Assembly: GCF_932276165.1 (NCBI RefSeq)
Contig: NC_064002.1
Location: forward strand, 186,001-250,000
Direction: 5' to 3'
Length of the DNA: 64,000 nucleotides
Origin: Plutella xylostella
Taxonomy: Eukaryota; Arthropoda; Insecta; Lepidoptera; Plutellidae
Position 1 is the first letter of the stretch, and each line of letters begins with the position of its first letter. The translations under genes were made by a program, and so were the position numbers. The notes under the pieces are model-generated. The model was not told where the DNA came from and ran no database searches. It saw nothing but the letters and a program-made list of their open reading frames with translations. This document shows, one piece after another, positions 49,972 to 63,000 of this stretch.

Positions 49972-50594
49972 AAGTAATAATAAAGTTAAAACAATTGACT
50001 GATTGATATTTAGTACCTAACATACGGAGTGCGTAAAATGTTGCTAGTGATCTCATTGCATTATTTTTATTATCTGTTTCAGTATTACTTGAGGAACCCG
50101 ACGTTATGTAGCATCATCTACCACCACCACCGTGTCCATCACATGAATAACAGGTACTCTACTACTGTACATCAACTTCACAACATGCCTACCACTATGA
50201 CACATAAAGTCGGTCATTCCCTCAATAAGTATATGTTGCAAAGGTATTATCTGTAGTTAAATTCTATGACGACATTTCATGGAACATTTTATTCTTCATT
50301 TATTTTACTTTATACAACATCATAAACAACAAAACAAGTTAGGTACTATTATCTTTAACTCAGAATAAGATATGATCTTTATGTTTGTTGGACCTATTTA
50401 TTAATAGAAATATAATATTCCGTTTACAATAAAATGTGGTTTTCCTTGCCACTGCTTTATTGACTAGACTTGGCTGGAATCGCTATAAATTAACAAGTGA
50501 CAAATTAATATGCTAACCTGTTGTGAACAACTAACTACAGGTACCTGCACAAGAACTTACATACTTAACTACCCTGAGTGCGTTTGTGCTTTGT

Positions 50595-50700
50595 CCGAAC
50601 TACATGTGATGTGTAGTAGTATCATTTCCTTCAATAATAAGGAGTACCGGGTTCGATTCCGCAATCACATAGATAATAACTTAAAAATTAAGAATTAAGA
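50595..50700 (+). repeat. Possible tRNA-derived SINE fragment
   Basis: ACCGGGTTCGATTCCGC at 50647-50663 contains the GGTTCGATTCC B box of an RNA polymerase III promoter. I see no matching A box or tRNA fold upstream, so this is more likely a SINE remnant than a tRNA gene. Confidence 0.4.
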
Positions 50701-53274
50701 AGCCTCGTAGGGGTAATTCCGGACTATAAAAAAACACCAGAGTTCCTGCACCTATTTAAATTTATGCGAACAATAACTGTTTTAGTTATGAAACAGTTGC
50801 ACACATTACAAACGCAATAATAGTTAGCTGCAATAGAATTTAGAATTTATCTGATGTAGTACACTTTAAAATGTACCTTCCTAAAATAAATGTAGTCAAC
50901 AGTCTGTGACTTTTAAAACTATTTCCGCTGCTTATACTTATCTCTTTTGTTGACTGTACATAAAGTGAAACTTAAATTATCAACAGCTAATCGGCACTTG
51001 TCGATTACAATTTATTGATCGACATTATTTAATGGCACGAAACGTACTTTGCCAAATCTTTGTTTCAGGGTAAAGACTTATTAATAGGTATACTTAGCTA
51101 CCTAGTTACATTATTTTAAATACAATGTATTTATAAGCGACATTCATGTTAACTTCTTATAAGATTATAATGATTAAGTATACATAGGGACTATACTCAC
51201 TCACTTAGAAAAAACAAATAAGTGATCTATGTACATTGTACAGGTACTATAAGGTCCTGTTAGAGTTTTTTTCTGTATTAGCTTTCTAACATGAACAAAC
51301 GATCCTAGAAATTGATTCGGTCACATTCTTACAGTATTTTACGATAATTTAATGACTAACCAAAAAGCAGCAATAAAAATATATTAAAACGTGATAATTA
51401 GTTCCTAACAGCTTTACAATTTTCTCTTAAGATTCATCGCAAAGAGTTTTTTAAAGTCGTGGTAAGGCAAACCAGATCATAAAAATACCTCACACAGGCA
51501 CCTTTCCAATTAGCCACAAATAAATCATATACGACGCCGTAATATATTACATTTTCCAATTAAACGTGTCCGGCTATTACAAGTAAATATGAAACATCAA
51601 AACTATAAGTTAAATTTATTTCATCGCCGAGATGAATCGTTGAATCGATCACTTTAGTTTTCGATCGATACGTAAGCTATTTCGAAAAAAATCGAATCAT
51701 TTACAGCGTTAATGGACGCTACTGTACACTTTATTTGAATAATAATGGACACTTAGCATACTCTTTTTCTCGCCAATGAATTAATATTTCATAAAATATG
51801 TACGTCAAACTTTTTGTGAGTGTGCGGCGAATTATGTTTATTATTTGAATATTTTTTTTTATATTACGGCGTGTGCCGTAAACTAGCCGGTCAAAGATAA
51901 TCAGATGTATTTATACGTATAGAATTAATTATAAAAGCTATGCAGAAAAAAACTAATTATAATAATTTGTAGCTACATGAGTCGTTTCCGTCATCTCAGA
52001 TCCATCCGGAAATGTTTAATTGTGTAAACTTAAAGTTCATTAGCAACTCTATCAATAATATATTTATATTGATTGTTGACAATTTCCTAGTAATTTTTAA
52101 TCTGATGGTTATAGTTATATTTTTTTTCATCGTTAGTAATCTCTTAATTCGTTTTAATGAATAAAAAAAATGGATAAAATATTAGTAAAACATTAGGTAA
52201 TCCTTTTATCGTCACCGACCTTATAAAACAAAATGATGTATTGAAAAGATCTGAATACACTATCAATGCTTCGCAATTCCACCCAGACGATACTAAAAAC
52301 CCAGTAGCTCGGATGTGTCTCCTCTACCAATACTAAAGAGCCCTTCCAACAAACAACAAAACATCAAAAAGATTTATTATGTATCGATCTTGAAAAGAAA
52401 TCGAATGGCGCAGTAATCGTCTCGCGCATCTCTGTCTCTCCTGTGAGACTTGTGCTCCTTCCTTGTCTGCTTCATTCAATAACGTCGATCCTCGAACAGG
52501 ATACTTGGCCTCTGATCTTATTTCGATTAAAGTATGATGAATGAAAGACTCACTATTTGTACTGTCTGACGGATAGATGATTGTTGATGTGAGCCGTGAT
52601 GAACTGACGATTTACATATTGGATTCTAGTTAGCTATCACCTGATACTTTAAAAGGAGGAAGAAACTTTGTATGCCTAATCCTCATCTTTTAAATGTGAA
52701 ATATTGATCCTCATTAAGGTATGAAAGAGAATTCTTTATTCACGGATCATTTAGATTTAAAACACGGGGAAGAAAACAGTTGGCATCTCAAACATTATAA
52801 AGACGTAAACAACAAAAAGTGGTGTGAAGTGAGAAATGCAAAGTATGGTAATAGTTGAACAAGTTAATAACACTAATCAAGCAGTAATTTATCCGGCGGC
52901 TCCGCTATCGCCATATATGAATTCAACGGTATTTAATAATGTCTACTTATAATTGTTATGGCTGACAATCACGTGGCTGGTATATTTTATCCTTTCTCAA
53001 ACGAGAATTTATTGAATGGCTTTTATAAGATACATCAGAAGGTCATCGACTAATGCGTGGATCATCCGCTACAATTAAAAATTCTGTCGTGAAACAATAA
53101 TCTAGATAAATATTTACATAGACCTAACTAACGATAATCAACACAGAAAATTAAACAGAAGTAATATTTGATAACAAAGTAGCTAAGCTCTGCCGCCCAG
53201 AGGAGGCAGTGTCAGCTAACGCAAGCTATTCAATAAGTAACCTGTTTAACGGAGAGCCATAAAGAGAGCCGAGA

Positions 53275-53359
53275 AATCGACACGAAATTATTTAGAATCG
53301 ATACAGAGATGCGATAGAAGGATAACTATCGATACAAATCGTTATAGACGATAAACTCG
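53275..53359. promoter_or_regulatory. Second CGATA cluster
   Basis: Four CGATA occurrences in about 60 bp (GAATCGATAC, GCGATAGA, CTATCGATAC, GACGATAAAC), plus AATCGACA and AATCGTTA nearby. Same reasoning as for 38755. Its function is unknown. Confidence 0.35.
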
Positions 53360-53626
53360 TAGAGAGGTCGCGCCAAATACCCGGGCCGGGCTATATTTTA
53401 CTGGATTTAACAGTAATGTTACTGGTTTCTGCGGACATTCCGACTGCGGCCTGTTGAAATCGACACAGACCAGATTGTTTACGTTTGTGATAGAGATAGC
53501 TAAATATACTTGTGAGATGCTAACACGATCACCGCATTGTGGATACGCCTCTTTTTATATAAATTAAATTAATTATATATATATTTATGTACACAATTTG
53601 TATAGTATATAAAATATAAAAGTTAC

Positions 53627-53682
53627 CTAAAGCGGGTGGCTTGCTTGCAAGTCACCTCTGCCTACCCCTTCGGGGATTACAG
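53627..53682 (+). repeat. Lepidopteran dispersed-repeat fragment
   Basis: CACCTCTGCCTACCCCTTCG followed by GGGATTACAG matches a repeat tail I recognise as frequent in moth and butterfly genomes, probably a SINE or LINE 3' part. Only about 55 bases are preserved. Confidence 0.5.
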
Positions 53683-53934
53683 TACAAAAATTCATACAAG
53701 TTTTTGAAGAAATGATTCAGAATATAAGTACTTACATATTCGGTTGAATGTTTATTTCTATACTGAATTGTGTAAGTTATACGATTTAGTAAGAATAAAC
53801 ATAGGTAAGTAGATTAGTAAGTAGATTATCAATGTAAGTAAGTACATCTAATCATAGATTAACGAGAACTACCTACTAACTTGTTATTCTATGATCTAAT
53901 GTTTTGAATACTTTTTTTACATTGCCATATTAGT

Positions 53935-54180
53935 GTCCCACTGCTGGCCAAATGCCTAAAGTTTTTGAATACAATAAAACATATGATTATGCTTATCCAC
54001 TCATAGCTAACGGGAGCGCGTTTCAATAAGTTGCCATACTGGTCCAGCCATCAGCACCGGGCGACCTTCCTTGCGACAGGTCAGTCGAATGCGCGCTAAT
54101 AGAGCAGGCTGCTTGCGACATCAGGTACCTGGTCCACACCATCTCCGAACTACTGAGCACCGGAGCCGGGTGACCAGGAG
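53935..54180 (+). repeat. Probable old retroelement fragment
   Basis: GTCCCACTGCTGGCCAAATG at 53935 and CCAGCCATCAGCACCGGGCG at about 54043 resemble segments of dispersed lepidopteran repeats. The stretch is more GC-rich than its surroundings and shows no intact coding frame. The 124-codon minus-strand frame starting here has no recognisable domain. Confidence 0.35.
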
Positions 54181-54868
54181 ACAGTGGGTGGAGGAGCTCG
54201 AATTCAGAGACATGTATTGGTCACACACATAACCTGGGTTTTGGATTCCGCACAGTTGCGCAAAGACATAGCTTCGTAAGGTAAATATTATGGGGATTAT
54301 TGCAATAAGGGTATAGCCAAAAACAGTAAACATGAAAACAGAATACAGTGCATGGGTACAGGGCATGCAGTGGTTATACAGGCACTTTGATGTAGCCCAG
54401 AAAAACTGACAGTATCTCGAAATATGCAACAACCTGATATAAAACAATTTCAATTTAAAAGAAGCATTGAAACTGTAGCGTTTGTTGCTGTTCACAAAAG
54501 TCTAAGGATTATGATGATGATCAGGTTATATAATACCGTCTCGTTGTCTGCTTCTTGGAACGTTCACGCGTAATGCGAGAATAATGTAACTCTACGCAGC
54601 TGTGTTGCTCTTCATAGCCAATCAGTTGGCGAGACCACATCAGGATAGGCCTGATGAGTGGTCAAATTCATCATTTTTTTTAGCTCTAACATAAAAGTAC
54701 AGCTAAAGTAGGTAGAAGTACTCAAAAGATCTGCCTTCTCCATAATAATACGACATTCAGTGAATCGTCTGTAAAAAGTGAAAATACAGAACAACAAGCC
54801 CTTTGGTTTTTAGAATCAATGAAAGATTATTTGGCCAAACTTAAAATACTCGTAACATTAATGTACAT

Positions 54869-55426
54869 TAAAAACCGGCCAAGTGCGAGTCGGGCTCGCG
54901 CACAAAGGGTTCCGTAGCTTAAATCAACCTATCTCAAAAACTATAAGAGATACTTTGATCAAACCAAAAATCGTTGAAAGAGTTAATTAGCATGCATCAC
55001 CTCTATTTTTTTTAGAATTTTATACCCCGTAGTTATAAAAATAGAGGGGGGGGGACATACTTTTTACGACTTTGAGAGCTGATATCTCAAAAACCGTTCA
55101 CTTTAAGAAAAATGTTTTTTAAAAAACTTTATATCATTTTAAAAGACCTTTCCATTGATACCCCACACGGGTATGTACATCGAAAAAAAAAATTTCATCC
55201 CTCAGTTACATGTATGGGGGGCCCCACCCCCAATTCTTTTTTTTACTATTTAGTGTCATATTTTTGTAGCGGTTCATACAACACATATTCCCATCAAATT
55301 TCATCACAGTAGTACTTATAGTTTCCGAGTAAATCGGCTGTGACAGACGGACAGACGGACAGACGGACATGACGAAACTATAAGGGTTCCGTTTTTGCCA
55401 TTTTGGCTACGGAACCCTAATAAAAA
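54869..55426 (+). mobile_element. 558-bp repeat with (GACAGACG) microsatellite
   Basis: Opens CCGGCCAAGTGCGAGTCGGG with CTCGCGCACAAAGGGTTCCG following, and ends near GGCTACGGAACCCTAATAAA. The 11-bp GGGTTCCGTAG (54907-54917) is inverted at 55407-55417. It carries a run of nine G near 55047, and just inside the right end a GACAGACG/GACGGACA microsatellite (55342-55374). This form is an abundant lepidopteran repeat class of the microsatellite-associated ('MINE') type, recognised from experience. A second copy is at 44253. Confidence 0.8.
55342..55374 (+). repeat. GACAGACG microsatellite
   Basis: About four 8-base units of GACAGACG/GACGGACA, located near the 3' end of the 54869 element, where this microsatellite is characteristically found. 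Confidence 0.85.
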
Positions 55427-55642
55427 CTCATAAAACCCGCTGCTGAGGTGTTTCTGGTAGATAATTCGCAGCGCACTTCGATAGCTTCAAGACCTGTAAT
55501 TATACAAACTGTTTTCTATTTTTACCACGAAAAAAATATTAATTTGATTGCGGTGTTTCAGGTTAATTACTTCAAAACTTGTTATAGCCGTACTGTATTG
55601 GTAAGCTTAGAAAGGTAGAGTCGATACAAAGAGTATTGATTA

Positions 55643-55678
55643 TACACTCACGAGCAATGAAAAAGTTCCCGTCACATA
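55643..55678 (+). mobile_element. Partial MITE end, same family as 3305
   Basis: CACTCACGAGCAATGAAAAA follows a TA and continues GTTCCC, matching the family terminus with one change in the first 20 bases. I see no matching right terminus within several hundred bases, so this is a solo or truncated end. Confidence 0.6.
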
Positions 55679-58600
55679 TATGGAACAGCAATAGCAGGAG
55701 GAACTTGCCTACAGTTTTTCATCGACTAAATAATTCAACTCTTATAGTTATCTTTTTTATAAAATATACAACCTACTATTTGATTGGACGAATAGTTTCA
55801 GTTACTCTGATTCTACAGGTCGTATACTATCCATGCAGCATGTTGGTGCAGAAGACAGACCCTGAACATGACGAAGAGACTGAGAAAGTGTCACAGGGAA
55901 ATATCATCGTCTTCAATCTTTAAATTCCTTTGTAGCACGAAATAACTGTACATCCCTAATATACATTTATTTGGTTTTAGTAAAGTGTTAGTATTGTAAA
56001 TCAATATAATTAGGAACGTTAACTCCGTGTTCACACTCGGTGGCGGTGCCTGTCGTGATCGCGCGCCCACTTTGTTCGACTCTGCATATATAAACATAAA
56101 TTACCCTGCTTTGTGCTCCCAGTCCATAACGCGACCTGTGCAAACACTCCAAATAAATCTTTATCACCACTGTTTCCTTATTATTGTATGACGTTTATTA
56201 CAACTTTATTGCAATTATTACTAACGTGCATGAATATTATAGTTTTAATGAGAGTCGTCTTGATCCTCCAGGAAGTATTTAAGCTAACGTCAACAATATA
56301 ACTTGTTAGCCAATCACATCAAATAGGCCTCTCCTAACAGATAGCTAACAGTAAAGATCTCAATTTGATCGAAACCAGTTTTATGAAATTAATATAAACG
56401 AAAAAGATCCACCTGTTGTCAAGGCGACATAAACTATGCTTAGCAATGATGAAATCGGCTTAAAAAGATGTAGGTCTATAATTTACGATAGAAGTCGCAA
56501 TAAAAACTAATGAAAAATATTAGGCCCATTCGAGTAGGTAATACGATATCGCCTGATTAACACGACTCTAACATGTTCTTTCGGCTCATAACGATAGAAA
56601 AATAAACTTAGAATGTAGAGTTTTCATAGGTAGCTAATGAAAAAGTTTGAAAATGATGGAACTGACACTCATAAAACACCAATAAAACCGAAGGTTCCTA
56701 AAAGCCATAAGTCTAAAAAAGCGATTCACACTTTCCCCGAATGTTATCTAATTTAAGATAGGCTTTCACTAGTAAAACAGATTTCGAATATGATGTACAA
56801 TTTAAATAGAAAGTGATATAAATGAGTATTTAGTGTCATTTATTATTTACGACCTTCTCTGCGTGGTTTAAATCCGTCTAATATTTAGAGCCCTTTGGCA
56901 TGTAATAAATCTTATTAGAATAATTTAATGCTTATTAGTGTACCTGAAAAACAGCGATGTAATTTATTGCTTTGATTTCTGATTCAATCTTGTCATTCGT
57001 GAATGTAAGATGAGGAAGGTACCTACTACAACTTTTGTTATTTGCAGTCATCGCTTCCATCCGTACCTCGGCTGGCACATACGGCACGATAGGGAAATAT
57101 CACAAATGACTAGTTAAAACGTTGTTGACGCACATTGCGGGAGACACATCGCCGATAGATAACAATTAGACGGCGGTCTAGCGGGTGTCCGCCGGCCGCG
57201 CCCGCTACGTGCGAAATATTCAGATATTCACGAATGAGTTACGACCAATGATAACATTTTATCACCCACAAATGTTGTACAATATCTCTGTAATAACGAA
57301 ATAACCTTGAATTTATAGTCCTCCTTACGAAATATGTAAAATACGGTCAGCAATGTAAAGTTTGGGATGATACAGAAGTTGTTGCAAAAGATATGCGTTA
57401 TCAGTTTAGCAGTTTTAGATCTATGTAACTGTAGGTGGTGGTAGTTTAAGTAGTTTAAAATACCTCTATAACATAAAATTTTGTAGGATTACTAACGAGA
57501 CCAAGATTGAAAACATTTGTTGTTATAATGGAAATAAATATTGATCTATCTTTTGTTTTAGGTCGTGTTTCCAATATTTCACTATACAAAAGTAACACTA
57601 TCAACCATTTGATATAACTCTTGACTTGATGCTATCAGTGTTGCAGTCAGTGTGCAGTCAGTACCGGGCAGTGGCCGCGGGGACACGGCACAAAGTTTTA
57701 TTGGACCATAAAGTTGTTCTAGCGAGTCCACCGCCGCCGCCGCCGCCGCCGCCGCGACCCACACTGACAAATTATTCCACCACTTCCACCACTAACTGTG
57801 AATAATCTTTGATATATCGTGACCCGTGCGGCATTTTCTGAAAATTACCAAAACGGTAACGCACGATTGAAAGCTTCACAAAACATTTGAAAAGGTAGAT
57901 AACATTGAAAGTAATAGGTTATCAACAGTTATATTTTTAAGTCGTGGATGGATCGGGTGATGTGATGTGTAAATTTACACTAAATAAAGGACGAAATACT
58001 CAACTAGTTTCATATCAGCAATTAAGAAACCAGTTTTTAACTGATAAAGAAGCAAAAATTAATTGAATTAAACAAACTAAAAATGTAAGCGATGAATATA
58101 TGAATGCCAAATTCTGAGTCAAATTTAAATTGTATTTTAACTAAGCTACTCATATATCCTATTCTATAAATATTTATCTAGTTAACAAATTTACTACGGT
58201 CAATTAATTAATTAACATTTGTAGGTATAATTTGGATACTTATTGAGGAATACCATAATGGTATCTAACAATGAATGGAGTTGGCGTAAGAGCGTAGGAG
58301 TAAAGCAGATAACGGTTTTCCCAATTTTGCGAGTTTTTGGCGCATCGCCGACCTTCGCCGGAGTTTCTATTAAACGTCGATAATTACCATCGTCTGGTTC
58401 GTGTTGAACGAACAATTACAAGAACCGATCACGATGTACGTTTCTAATCGGTAACGACTATGAAGAGGTACGTACCGGCAGACGCTCGTTGCGTGCTCTC
58501 TGTAGAGACATCATTGCGCCTATCAGATCCGACTACTGTGCAACCTTTATCTACCATAGATAACAACCTTACAACTTTAAATCAATTGATTTATTACTTA

Positions 58601-59035
58601 AACCTCCATCGAGTTGCTCGGGATAGGTATAATTTTTCATTGGAACTATTACCTCAAACCTTGAGATGTACAGAATGTACAGCAAGTGTTCGAGCGGTTT
58701 CACAACAGTTCGGAAAGACATCATTAATACGATGCGTATAATCAATTAGTGTAGTTTGTAGACATTTGGAATTTCGACCGAGAGATATGAAAGCTGTTAG
58801 CCTCATGCTCAGAAGCGTCGCTGCTATAAAACACTCGGTTTCGTAACTCTAATCACATTACGAAGAGAAAAAACATCTCTGGGCCGCATGAGGTCCGTTG
58901 ATTTATGGAGCAGAGCGGCTGCCTTGAGTCGCCCAGTCGCACCACCGTCCATTCCGTAACCATTCAATAACAGCTCGGTGCTATCTTCGGCGGGGCTATA
59001 AACTTCAACTATAATTTAGAGTCAAATTCTAACAG
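55679..59035. other. No gene seen
   Basis: AT-rich unique sequence with a GC patch at 57180-57215 and the CCG microsatellite. The ATG frame at 58460-58741 (93 codons) has no recognisable domain. Confidence 0.6.
57731..57755 (+). repeat. (CCG)n microsatellite
   Basis: Eight CCG units in a row. The minus-strand reading as poly-Ala within a 62-codon frame is not evidence of a gene. Confidence 0.9.
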
Positions 59036-60021
59036 TAGGGTAACGTAACGTACCTTGGGACGCTTGTACCTCGGGACAATGATTTTATTTTTAAAACTGG
59101 CAAATTTAACAAAGTATCATTCTACCCTATGCGTAGTGTTTTACTCGCTTGGCCAAACTAGTGAATCTTGTGATCATACCGGGATCGAGTGTGAGGTGAA
59201 GACAACATTAAGTTTTTTGGAGACAAAATTTACTTTTGTATAGTTTTTTGAGTTGCTTTATCTCATTGAGGCATGCTCAAAATTGAGACATGGATATCAC
59301 GTATATATTTTCAGTTATTTCATTTTTATGATACGGCAATTATCTGAAAGATTCCTAACATAAAAATAAAGATACTGATTTTTTTTGTTAAAAATTGCTT
59401 TTTTGTACCTTGGGACACGATGAAATTTGTACCTTGGGACACTTTTTCCTATGGTTTTGTACTATGGAGACTGCTAACTTCTAAATTACGTCTTATATCT
59501 CTGTTCTTATAAGTGGCAGAGTGAAACTGGAATGAAGAGAGTTGCAGTCAGTCTGGAACGTTTGAAACAAGCAGTAGATAAAGTAAAAACAGGAGAAAAT
59601 ATTCCTATTTATTTTATATAAAGTGAATGTTCCTTTTTGTAACGTAAAATTCATACATAATCGCAAAATATAATTTCGTTATTAACTAATGATAATATGA
59701 TGTCAATGTAGTTATAAAATTTCGATGATTACAGGACTTTTTGCTAAAAAATGTATAAATCAATTTGTCCCAAAGTACACTTAAGAGTGTCCCAAGGTAC
59801 AAACGTGTAACGTACCTTGGGTCAAAACAAGCATTTTTACTTTTATCTTAATTTCAAAAAATCTGGCCTCTCCAAAGCTCCACCACAAATACTAGTGATA
59901 ATAGATTATATATCCTACCGAATAAAGTAAATTTCACATTAATATCTTAGTTGTACGCTGCAATATCTTCATTCAAAGTTGGGGTAGTCGAAAGTGTCCC
60001 TAGGTACGTTACGTTACCCTA
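59036..60021. mobile_element. 986-bp element with eight GTACCTTGGGAC motifs
   Basis: TA flanks and inverted ends: left GGGTAACGTAACGTACCTTG, right in reverse complement GGGTAACGTAACGTACCTAG. The 12-base motif GTACCTTGGGAC or a one- or two-base variant occurs forward at 59050, 59066, 59405, 59429 and 59812, and inverted at 59767, 59789 and 59996. Forward copies dominate the left part and inverted copies the right. No transposase is recognisable; the 62-codon frame at 59055-59243 lies within the element and has no family match. The architecture parallels the 46289 element. Confidence 0.82.
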
Positions 60022-63000
60022 CCTAACAACTTAGGACCGAAATTGAACACTTAGCAATCGTGTGCTATCAGTGTTAATTACTCGCGAGTATAAGTTAGCA
60101 CTTACTAGACATGCATGGTCTAGCTCAGAGCTACACCGAGACAAATCTGTCTAATAATCTGAGTGTCTAGTTTTTAGTGCTTTCCCAGGATTTACTAGTC
60201 CACCAGCTCTTATTGAGGTTAAGTAGAAGTTCCGGTTCTTTTGATAGTGGAAAGTTTTGGCTACAGCTTTCGTATGGGTGAGATATGGTCAAAATTTGTC
60301 TTTAGTCAGAATCTTTTGAAAATTGTTTGATAGGCGTAGCGAATTGCCGGAGGGTATGGGAATTTTGGCTGTCCATGAAAGTCGTGCGTGAATGGTGATT
60401 TATAATGCAACCACACAGGTGATAGTTGGAACTTAATATCCGTTTAAAAGCCTACGCAAAAACTGAAGAGGTTCCCAACTGAAAATGTCACTGGCGTCAC
60501 ACCGGCACCGTGTCGCGCAGGTTGCGTGCCCGGCGCGCATAAACCCCGCTCGGTCCACCACGGCGCGAGGTATGCGCAGCCCGCGGCCACGACTCAACTC
60601 ATTTAAACCACCTTACATGAACATTAGGGAGGTCCAAATTCGGAGCAAAGTTTCGCCGGACGATATTACCTACAGGTGGTACCAAATTTTAAATTGGCAT
60701 CCTTTTTAGGATTCCGCGGGGGCTTTCGAAAAGCGGAATGTGGCATTTGGTGGACATTTTGGGCCAAATGCAAAAGTAAACATTTCATCTCGTTGATCTA
60801 CTTGTAAAGTAAAATATGCTCATAGCAAAATGTTATGAAATGCCTTATCCAATTATTATAGTCTATAATATAATAGTTGCAGTCTATATAAAACTATCTA
60901 GGTAACTGGTGTGTTCTGTTTTTAGAAAATATGTTATACCTAATGTTTGCCCTATAGTCCACACACACACTCATCTGCGTGGTGGTACGCGGCGCACAAG
61001 GGCCGGCCTCGGACCGGGATATAATTTAATTCCTCATACAACCCGGGGCGTCGCAACTTTCCATCTCGGAACTATTCCGGGATATTTATCGATTCATCGC
61101 CTTCGGTCGCCATTAACTTATTGGGATACTATTTGCGGAATTAGTTTAGAGATGGTCCTGGCGGGGTTGCACGCGATCCAAAGGAAGGTATTTGCGATTT
61201 CTTAGAGTTTTTAAATCACGAACCCTGGTGATGGGACAGCTTTGTGGATTCCAATAATTTTTGTGAAACCGCTGTAATTCCTTGCCCTGAATCTCTTGAT
61301 TGATTGACTCTACCGTCATCGCGTTGTCGTGTAACGTTGCAGTGAGTATGAAAGATGTAAGTATGAATTTTTCATGTAGTACACCTCGATCAAAACCAAT
61401 ATAATACAGATAGAACAGTCCTGGTGAGGTCTGCTCGGCGTGCCGCGGCGCACGGGAGCTGCGCGCGTCACGACGCTCGTGATCCGCTTCGATTAAGCCG
61501 GCCATCGACTACGCTTCCTGCCACGACTTGTCACGACCACGCTGCACATGGGAGATTATATTATTTAGTTTTTCTACAGCCACCGGCCCGATACCATCTA
61601 CTGGCAATGACTAACACATTGTTGTTATTAAACAAATCAGCTTAGCCAATGCTTTGGACATTGTCGTGAGACAATCGATAGATCTAAATCGACTCGTGGT
61701 TTTCAATCAGCAGGATTTCTTGAATGATATTCCTCTAGAATAAGCTGTTTAAGTCGTAAACATCGAAACTTTTATGGTCGGAACCCCCAGTTATTAATTC
61801 AATTTAGATTATAGTGTTCTGCGTTTCAATTATGAACTCGGTAGCCAACGGCGATAATGATCGTAACCAACTCTTGCTGTTATTATATTGAACTTACCTT
61901 TATGACCATTAACAATTACTCGTCGTTCTAAATATACAATACAGATAATAAAATGTTATACTGTGGCAAGTGGAAAAAAATGGTAGGATCTAGATGATCG
62001 CACATCACACACAAAAAGTGTAGAATCCAGATAATAAACATAATAAAGAATCCTGTTTGTAATGAAGCAAAGAATGCAAGGAACTCTTAGTGGCTAGGTT
62101 TAATGTATGTATGGACAAACACATCGTGCATGTAGGCAGGTACTAGTGGACAGATCGAGCAAGGTCGTAACCACTTCCTATAGCACCGTTCTCGACAAAC
62201 AAACCTATAAAATACAAACATACTACTAACTACATCTAGGTACGTACACATTTACCCTTTAAACTTTTTGACATAATTATTATGAATTGGATACTGATGT
62301 AGCGTTTAATCAACGCTGCGATTAAAATGCCTTCCTGTCACGACTCATGATGGCGAGACAATGGTTCGCAGTTACATAGACAGCCTTGGGTTCGCTAATC
62401 GATCGAGATTTATGGAATTTACCTGCTCAAATATAACAAGGATTAATATGTAGGTACGATAGTATTGAGTTATAGTGTGGTTTATTCACCTCTTTTATGA
62501 TTTCTCTATTATAAATCCAACGTCTCCAACTTTTAGATCAGCCAACATTTAGTTCACTTCATTGTTGGTGATGTCGTCAGCAGGTCCCGCCTCGCCAGGA
62601 CATCCAGGTTGTTAATTGCCTGCAGATATGACTATATTCAAACTAGACAGACAACCAGTCGCACCACCAGTCACACCGTCGAATCTTGTTTACTATTAAC
62701 TAACAGGTTTCCAGAGATTAAACGGCTAATGAGGGAGTGGGCAGGACAAGCAAGAAAATCTGAATTATTATTTATTATGCTGTGGGATTATACATTTTCT
62801 ATAGCTAATAGGCGAGCTTGCTGATGTTTTGCTTGGCATGTTTGCCTGATTTGTTATAAGATTTACATTTATTTCGCAACATTAATTTTATCTATTAACT
62901 AAAAAATATAAATACTAAACTTGCATACTTTCTTAGTTACGATTGTAATAAAAAATACGATATTTTTTACTACACAATAACAACAAATAACCCAAGCGTA

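Larger units (their letters stand above)
49534..53274. other. No gene seen; AT-rich with repeat fragments
   Basis: Apart from the repeat fragments at 49884 and 50595, this is AT-rich unique DNA. A 75-codon frame at 50029-50256 is His/Tyr-rich low-complexity sequence without a domain. AATCGATC and TCGATCGATAC occur at 51640-51675. Confidence 0.6.

Noticed and set aside
54121..54495. 124-codon minus-strand open frame, the longest in the window
   Set aside because: No recognisable domain or family, lies in part over an old repeat fragment, and its hydrophobic, Cys-rich reading is what antisense of A-rich DNA gives.
55765..55778. TATACAACCTACTA, 14 bases matching the complement of let-7
   Set aside because: The bases needed at the seed end differ and there is no complementary arm, so it is a chance match.
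61146..61505. 119-codon minus-strand frame
   Set aside because: Low similarity to any domain I know; overlaps a GC patch with open frames on the other strand.
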